Assembly (NCBI GenBank): GCA_014925825.1
Contig: JACGCK010000064.1
Coordinates: 1 to 64,000 of the forward strand
DNA: 64,000 bases
Direction: 5' to 3'
DNA from: Pholiota molesta
Lineage: Eukaryota; Basidiomycota; Agaricomycetes; Agaricales; Strophariaceae
The position numbers and the translations under genes are program-made. Shown piece by piece: positions 57,510-64,000 of this stretch (its first letter is position 1; the number at the start of each line of letters is the position of its first letter). Below the pieces are notes generated by a model. The model saw only the letters and a list, made by a program, of their open reading frames with translations. It did no database searches and was not told the origin of the DNA.

Positions 57510-60111
57510 TCAAGCCAAAACAAAAACGCACCGTACAGACCCATCCGTGCCCTCATCGATGCTTCGGTCAGCTGTTGGATTCAATCGCGTCGCGTCCGTA
57601 TCGCGGTCGTAGTCTTCCGCAGGCATAGTGGGGGTCTTCTTGACGGGCGTGATGCGCGCGTCATCGAGGGCGATATACGGCGGCCTGCGCGGCTGACCAC
57701 CAAGCGTAGCCAGCGAGTCCGCCGTACTGCTCCGCAGAGGCTGTCGCGGCGGCGTGGAGACGGAGGCAGCAGGGCCGAGGCCGGCAGGTAGGGGCGGGAC
57801 AGGCGGCGGCGAGGCCGCGGGTATCTGGTAGTCCGCATCGACCGCCGTGGGCGGCGGCGAACTAGTGGCGACAGACGCAGGGGACTCCTCTGGCACCGGC
57901 GAGGGTACACCCGCCAACGAACCAGGCAGCCCAATGCCCAACAGAGAGGGCCGCTTCTTCTCCGGAGGGGCGGTGACGGTGCCTGCAGCGCTCGGTCCGA
58001 AGACCCTGCTGCCTCTCCGTCTACTGCGCGCCCTGAGCTCCTGTTCGAGCGTCTCGCCCTCCTTGACCACCACCGCGAGACTCTCCTCCCAGAAGCGCTG
58101 CCGCGCGCGCTCCTTTTTCAGCTGTCGCGCCCACCACTCCTCCCGCTCCCTCGCCATCTGCAGATACTCATTCAACAAAGCCTGGGTTGTGCTCAGGGAA
58201 TCCTTCAAAGCAGATTGGGTATCGAGAGCCCGCTGCGAGGCGCCCGGAGGAATTTCGAAATTCTGCAGCAGTTGGGTCGTAAGCTCTAGCTGGGCGGACG
58301 CCGCGTTGCCTTGGATCTCGAAGTTGTCATGCGGAGGAAATCGCGTCTCCGAATTTGAAGATGACGAATCTTCACCATCGTTGTCTTCGTCCCCAGCATC
58401 GTTCTCTCCGCCCATTGAACCATCCGCTGGCGGCCGGTCACTAACTAAAAGATTGGGGCTAGCATCGGCCGCGTCCGTCGTAGCACCCGTCAAAGAGTCC
58501 TGGTCGGTCCCACTAGGCAGCGTACTCTTCCGTCGCATACTGCCAGATAGGGTTTGCGAATGTATCGACGGTGTCATCCGGATGCCGCTCGTATCGCTCT
58601 CGCCGCTCCTCCGCCTCCCATTCTTCGAAATGGAATTCGTCATCGACGACGCGTCGCTTTCATGCTGCGCTTCACGCTGCTTGTACCACTCAATGCTTTT
58701 TGAGATGGCCTCTATCCAGCGGTGAGCCTCGACAGGATGGTTCGCCTTCATGTACCATTTCTGAACCCCAGAATGCGAGTGCTGGCCGCGTGCAGGTAAA
58801 GAATGGACTTCGAAACGACTGCGTTCCCCAGGATGCAAAACGGCAGTCTTCATAGATATCGAGCCCCTGCTAGCGACCGTCTCATCATCTTGATGTCGGT
58901 AATCTGGAAACAATCAGAATCTGCACCGCCACGAGACAACAGAATACCACATACATGATAATACACCATTCTTGAGCACGAACCATCTCGTATTATATCC
59001 TTTCGCAACGTTTGTGTACTTGTTGAGGTAGCCCTTCAAAGCTGGGGCCTCTGTTATTGGCGCGGAATTGGAGATCAAGGTTTTGTCATGGTTGGCAACT
59101 GATGAGATATGATGAATACATGGCATCTCAACGAGGCAGAAACAAACGCACATTGTCTTAAAAATACTCGGACGCGATCGTCTTTTCCGACGCCTTCGTA
59201 TGCCATCTTTCCCTTTCGATTCCGCACGAAGACATCAGCACCCGCACGCACAGCCAGCTCGATCAGCCGGAGATCTTTCCGCCTGGCTGCTTCGTGAAGG
59301 AGTGAAGTACCCGTATCGTCGTCGAGGTACGAAAGGTCGACAAATTTGACCCGAGGTAACTCGAGAAGGTGTATCAGGGCAGGTGAAGGAGGGTCGTTGA
59401 GTGGCGAGAGGATGTAGCTTCGTAGAAGAGACCGATAGGATGCATTGAGAAAATGGCGGGAATCTAAAGTAGATGAGATTAAGCCTGCATGAAAGGAAAT
59501 TCCACATACCATCGATGGCACGAATGACGTCCTTGCCACGAGCCACATCTCTGCACGTCCTTCCGTGGCTGTCTCTCAGACTGTCGTCGATGTTCTCTTG
59601 TTCTAGCAGTAGCGTAACGATATCCAACCGTCCCAATGAGGCCGCGAGGTGTAATGGGGTCGTTCCAGACCCTGGAGGATGAATACCATTGGGCGAGATA
59701 GCACGATGGGCAAGCAAAAGAGAGACCGTTTGGACTAATATCTGTGAGCGCAGTGTATAAAGTGTTCTGAAGTTTGACGTACCTGATCCACAGCGCACGG
59801 CGAGATGCAGAGCGGCTGCCCCTGTATCAATGTGTCCATCCACTGATTTACGTTTGTCTTTGCCAATTTCTGCGAGGAATGGGTGGATAACCGCCGGGTC
59901 GCCTGGTTATGTCGCTTGTCATGATTTCGTCCTCCGTAACAGAAGACCCAATGCTTACCACTGCGCAGAGCCGACAAAAGCTTCACTTGGTAAAGTGGCT
60001 CAACTACTAGCGAAATGAATCAATGTTCAGGCCTTTCAGGATCCGCGACAACAGCACGACGTAAGACGAACCACTGGGACCCATGTCGGCTGACGGCCTC
60101 GCTTCCGCCAT
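57510..60111 (-). CDS. Oxysterol-binding protein homologue (ankyrin + PH), 3' truncated
   Basis: N-terminal part of an Osh1/Osh2 (Swh1)-type lipid transfer protein. Ankyrin repeats: KLLSALRSG, GAAALHLAVRC, PGSGTTPLHLAASLGRLDIV, DSHGRTCRDVARGKDVI, TGTSLLHEAARRKDLRLI and ELAVRAGADVFVRNRKGK. The PH domain runs from LKGYLNKYTNVAKGYNTRW through FEVHSLPARGQ and QKWYMKANHPVEAHRWIEAI. A coiled region follows (REREEWWARQLKKERARQRF, SLAVVVKEGETLEQELRARS) and Pro-rich linkers. In full-length relatives a FFAT motif and the sterol-binding ORD follow; here the frame ends after DRDTDATRLNPTADRS and an unrelated tail at 57,510. No ORD signature appears anywhere in the window. The first exon is uncertain: MAEARPSADMG at 60,111 is a candidate start. 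It lies next to Helitron-associated DNA. Confidence 0.8.
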
Positions 60112-60207
60112 TTCGGAGACGAAGCTGGTAATGGTGAAGAGGAAGGTAAGGTAAGGTAAGGTTATGTTGTAACAAATGTCTGAGTTCCAAGCCTTTGGGG
60201 TCAACAA

Positions 60208-61427
60208 TTTCCCACGTGCGTGGATGATACCTTTGAACTGAATTTGAACGAGTTAAGAACCGATGAATAAATACTACTACTTATAAAAGCAGGTAGTGAA
60301 GTGAAAACACCCAGAGGGCACAGGAAATGCTCCCACACACAGCCCGACGTGAAAGAAAGAGAAGGTCGTTTATCTTTTTTGTAAAATGAAACTGTGTGAT
60401 TCCTGTGTGAGTGAGTTCACAAAGGATGCCACTGCCCCAAAATTCTTACATCCGGCGTTACATAAATTGAATATGATGGTACTTCGTGACTATACAAGTA
60501 ATACTGTCCATAAGTAGGCCGCAGAACAGCTGAATCCCCATATGTATGAGGAAGCAACTTCTGGGCCGTCCGAGGGCCGTCTAGTACGATCTACTTACTT
60601 ACATCACGCAGACCCATCATTCACAAACGCACAACCCTAATAAAAGCAAGCCGCATGTGCACGCAAATTTCACTCATTGCTAGGAATAGTGTGATTAACG
60701 ACACGTACCGCAGCACGGCAACACGCAAGTCAGCAGCGGAACACAGTAAACCCAAAATACCTATCACAGATCCAGAGCCTGAAGGTCAAGGAAATTCGCC
60801 GCAATGGCATAAGCTTTTGCCACTATCGACAAATTACTTGGGGCAGGCAAAGTCATTCTAGCTTCTGAATCTGAAATGCGCAGCGCTGCTGGAGATGATT
60901 AGAATCAGGCTGTGCGTGCAGACTATACTACAAATAAGGGGCAAAAGTCATGACATCGGGCGGAAGTAGAAAGCCGTTGCAGGATGGGGTCGAAAATTCT
61001 GTGAACTTGTAATGCAAGTTTCGCATATTGATTCCCCAAGACTTCGCATTTTTCTTTGATTATTCCGAAGAAAAGAAAGCCTGCGTTGAAAAAGATCGCG
61101 GAACCAAGTTTTTCATCAGAAAATGAGCAAGTGAGCGCCCAAGCTAGACGTTACAACGATGGGTAAAAGATTAAAATAGTGGCATGAAACGGTGAACGCT
61201 GATAGACGCTGACTTGAGCGCTAGCACTGCCTTGTACCTACGGATCATTCCGTGCATCAATATGTTAGTTAGCTCGGCGATTCCAGAACTGAAAGTAGTT
61301 ACACAATTGATCGATTACATGCAGAACTTCAACCTGACCTTGACTTCACATTTGTCTTCGACAACCATCGCCGCCTCCCCTTGCTCTTCTGTCAAACAAG
61401 AGTGAGCTGCTGCACTCGCCGCCCTCT
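60208..61427. other. Intergenic region
   Basis: About 1.2 kb between the divergent OSBP and STAND genes. It contains only short frames without coding character (for example 60,655-60,861 and 61,214-61,405). The upstream regions of both genes must lie here. I see no repeat or RNA gene. Confidence 0.5.
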
Positions 61428-64000
61428 ATGTTCAGTGGCTCGAAGAATGTTGCAATTACGGGAGGAACCTTCACCATGGGCGGAGAGTTCCACACCCACA
61501 ATCACATCATAAACCCCAAGGTTGATGACGGGCGCGAAGGTACGTCTTGAGGTGTCTTGCCCTCACAACGATCTAGTAATATTGACGGTCCTTCATATTA
61601 TAGGGATTATGCTCTTACATCAGAAAATATCCCCTGGAGCATTTCACAACTCTGACGAGCGATACGATCCCCCAAAATGCCATCCACGCACACGGGAGGC
61701 CATCATCAAAAAGATCATGGAATGGGTGACAGACCCCGAAAAGCTCGCCCGTTTTCTGTGGATGTACGGCCCAGCCGGCGCTGGCAAATCGGCCATCGCA
61801 CAGACAATCGCGGAAATCTGCCATGAAGCTCATCTCTTGGCAGCAGCGTTCTTCTTCTCCCGGACGGCGGCGGGTCGCAATAGCAAGACAAACCTCATCA
61901 CTACCCTCATCTACCAGCTTACAGTATCGATTCCCGAAATACGCGAACATGTTGGGAAAGCACTGGAGCGCAATCCTGTGCTCCTATCCATGTCGTTGAA
62001 GACGCAGCTCCAGACTCTGCTCATTGAGCCCCTCCGAGAGATCGACGATCTTGACGCTCTTCTGCTGCGTCCACTCTTCCTCATCGTCGACGGCCTTGAT
62101 GAAGCCGGGGATCCACAATCGCAAGAGTATATCCTGGCAGTTCTTGGAGAGGCCATGGAAGAGCTCCCCATCCCCTGTTCTTCCTCATTGCCAGCCGTCC
62201 TGAGCAACATGTCCGAGAAGCCTTCAACGAAGACTTGTTGGCTGGTATGACTGCAACCTTAGTCCTGGACGATACCTACAAGCCCGATGCAGATATTCGA
62301 ATTTTCCTTGATGCAAAGTTCCAGGAGATCAAGAGGAAACACCCTTCTCGAGCTCGCTTCCCTGTTCCGTGGCCTTCAGACAAAGACATGAGTCGCCTGG
62401 TGGAAAAATCCTCGGGGCAGTTTATCTATGCCGCTACTGTCATGAAATATCTCGAGTCCCGTCGCCATCTCCCCGCTGAACGCTTACAGATTATTTTTGG
62501 GCTGACGAGCCCTGGAAATGACACGCCTTTCGCTGAGCTGGACGCGTTGTACAATCATATATTTTCCTCCGTCGGTGATATTGACAAAGTCATCGACTTG
62601 TTTTGTGTCCTCCTCCTCTTCACTAACAAGAGCACGGTCGCGAAGACGCCGACTGAAATCGAAGAGTTTCTCTTCCTTATACCGGGCGAAATAGATATCA
62701 TACTCAGCGAGCTACATTCAATCATTTCTGTACCGTCTCCGGATGATCCAAAGGGAATTCTGCGAGTCTCGCACGCTTCGTTGAGCGATTTCCTTTTAGA
62801 CCGTTCCCGAGCTGGCAAATTCTTTATCGACACTGGGGTGGGTCACGCAAAAATTGCTTCACTCCTCCTGAAACACATGGAGCAAGAATGTATGTTTCTT
62901 ACCTATGCCCAAACGTGCGAATATCTAACAGATAGCTTCACTGACCAATTTCAATTCTAGCGAAACGTTGGAGAGAGCTAGCTCTAGCCTTTTTTGAGCA
63001 TGTTTCCAAGGCCGCTGGAACTGGCGAGTTTCTCGACGCCTTGTATGAGCTCGATTTGACAGCCTTTCTCAACCTTCTGTCTGACTACGTGACACCAAAG
63101 CGAGGTCCTAAGCCGATAGTCTTTTGGTCCAAAGTTCACGTTGACGACCGTTGGCCAAATCTCCCCAAATTCTTGTTTTGGCTACAGAAATATGTGAGTA
63201 TTTCAGCAACAACTCATCATTTCCATCGCTCACTGTGTTCTACCTGTATGATTGCATTTAGCGCCATACGGACCCGAGTAAAGACTTGGCGAAACATTTC
63301 GCAAACAGCACTGATGCGTGGCTCCTAACGCAGCTAGCGCTCTATCCGCAGATGCCGGGAACTACCCATCTCCTCACAGCTGCCACTTTGTTCAAGGAGT
63401 TTCAGTCTTTCTACTCAGAGATATTCGACATGATAGACAACCGTACGAACTGGGATCCAGATGATGTGTCCGATATGAAACAGATCGATCCCATTCGTTT
63501 CTTCACTGCACACCAATGTCCAGAATCTAAGGACTACTACGAGTATATTGCCAAGTTTCTGAATGATTTGTCGCGCTCGGGCGAATTTTTTATCGGTTCG
63601 GAACAGTATGGCGCTTTTGCGAAGCTCTTAATTGAATATCTTCTTACGCAGTAAGCATTTCATTCCCTCGTACTTTCGGTATTTTTAATTGACCAGCTGC
63701 TAAATGACCGTACTTTTTAGAGACCTCAGTGACAACAAAAGGTGGAAAATGCATCCTAAGATTGCACTGGATCTTCTGCCCCAGACATTGTCAAAAGCAA
63801 TACGGACGGCGGAATTTGCGGCATTTTTGGAGACTCATGTCGACTATCTGACATGTTCTGATAAAGAGAACGTACTTTATTCAGAACTGAATAACGTTGT
63901 AGATTCCATTAAGGTGTATGCGAGGGTATATAATTTCTATCATTCGCAACATGCATCTTGTTAATTTCGCTTATATCCTCCAGGAATTATCTCAATCATG
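61428..64000 (+). CDS. NACHT-domain STAND protein (NLR-like), 3' partial
   Basis: Predicted signal-transducing P-loop NTPase, the fungal counterpart of NLR immune receptors. The start MFSGSKNVAITGGTFTMGG is the typical short N-terminus of agaricomycete NACHT proteins. After a 64-nt intron (61540-61603): Walker A GPAGAGKSAIAQTIAE (about 61,770), FFFSRTAAGRNSKTNLITTL, Walker B LFLIVDGLDEAG (about 62,080), FFLIASRPEQHV sensor, then FRVSHASLSDFL-type WHD (ILRVSHASLSDFLLDRSRAG). Introns at 62890-62960, 63194-63261, 63651-63720 and about 63,914 are GT-AG. The frame breaks at the C4 run 62172-62175 as if one C were missing. The C-terminal part (helical, no ankyrin, WD40 or TPR repeats seen yet) runs past the window end. 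Confidence 0.85.

Noticed and set aside
57847..58725. 292-codon plus-strand frame opposite the OSBP gene
   Set aside because: It mirrors the minus-strand coding sequence, which has clear PH/coil homology; the plus frame is Ser/Leu-rich shadow sequence.
60655..61405. Two short plus-strand frames in the 60.2-61.4 kb gap
   Set aside because: Below 70 codons with no domain, no conserved start context and no joined exons.

Overview
The window is nuclear DNA of a filamentous basidiomycete, most likely an Agaricomycete (mushroom-forming fungus). Coding regions are cut by many 50-70 nt GT-AG introns, gene spacing is tight, and the families seen are typical of that class: MLKL-type TKL kinase, NACHT STAND protein, Plavaka-like transposase, TET-like dioxygenase, DUF6532 protein and a RepHel Helitron. 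I cannot name the species.

Bases 1-13,290 are an ordinary housekeeping block: a SconB/Met30-like F-box/WD40 receptor (partial), a RasGEF and a TKL-type (pseudo)kinase on the same strand that may form one gene, an intron-containing tRNA-Leu(TAA), a small PGG-repeat protein, COQ7, an NDUFB4-like complex I subunit, an RBM5/RBM10-like splicing factor, and a GPI-anchored PEBP-like secreted protein.

Bases 13,400-47,300 are an accessory island of orphan genes, gene fragments and nested mobile DNA. It holds a 937-bp non-autonomous hAT element with an 8-bp target duplication. Its centre is a 14.9-kb element (24,883-39,772) with perfect 17-bp terminal inverted repeats and a TA duplication. That element carries a Plavaka-like DDE transposase, a decayed gene, a 110-bp exon+intron minisatellite, a TET-like 2OG-Fe(II) dioxygenase and a DUF6532 protein. 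Removing it and one TA rejoins an open exon of the gene it interrupts (left piece 22,621-24,882, right piece 39,773-42,339), so the insertion looks recent.

Bases 47,600-57,400 are AT-rich and hold a nearly intact autonomous Helitron (HUH, two-tyrosine and PIF1-type helicase motifs) with a C-terminal USP-like cysteine-protease domain. It is followed by a long hairpin, also found at 17.55 kb, and a 414-bp tandem repeat. Next to it an oxysterol-binding protein gene (ankyrin-PH) ends before its sterol-binding domain. The window closes with a NACHT STAND (NLR-like) gene running off the end.

At least eleven reading frames break, and each break is best explained by one missing base, often in a homopolymer. 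This points to base-call errors in the assembly rather than mass pseudogenisation, and affects how intact the genes should be judged.
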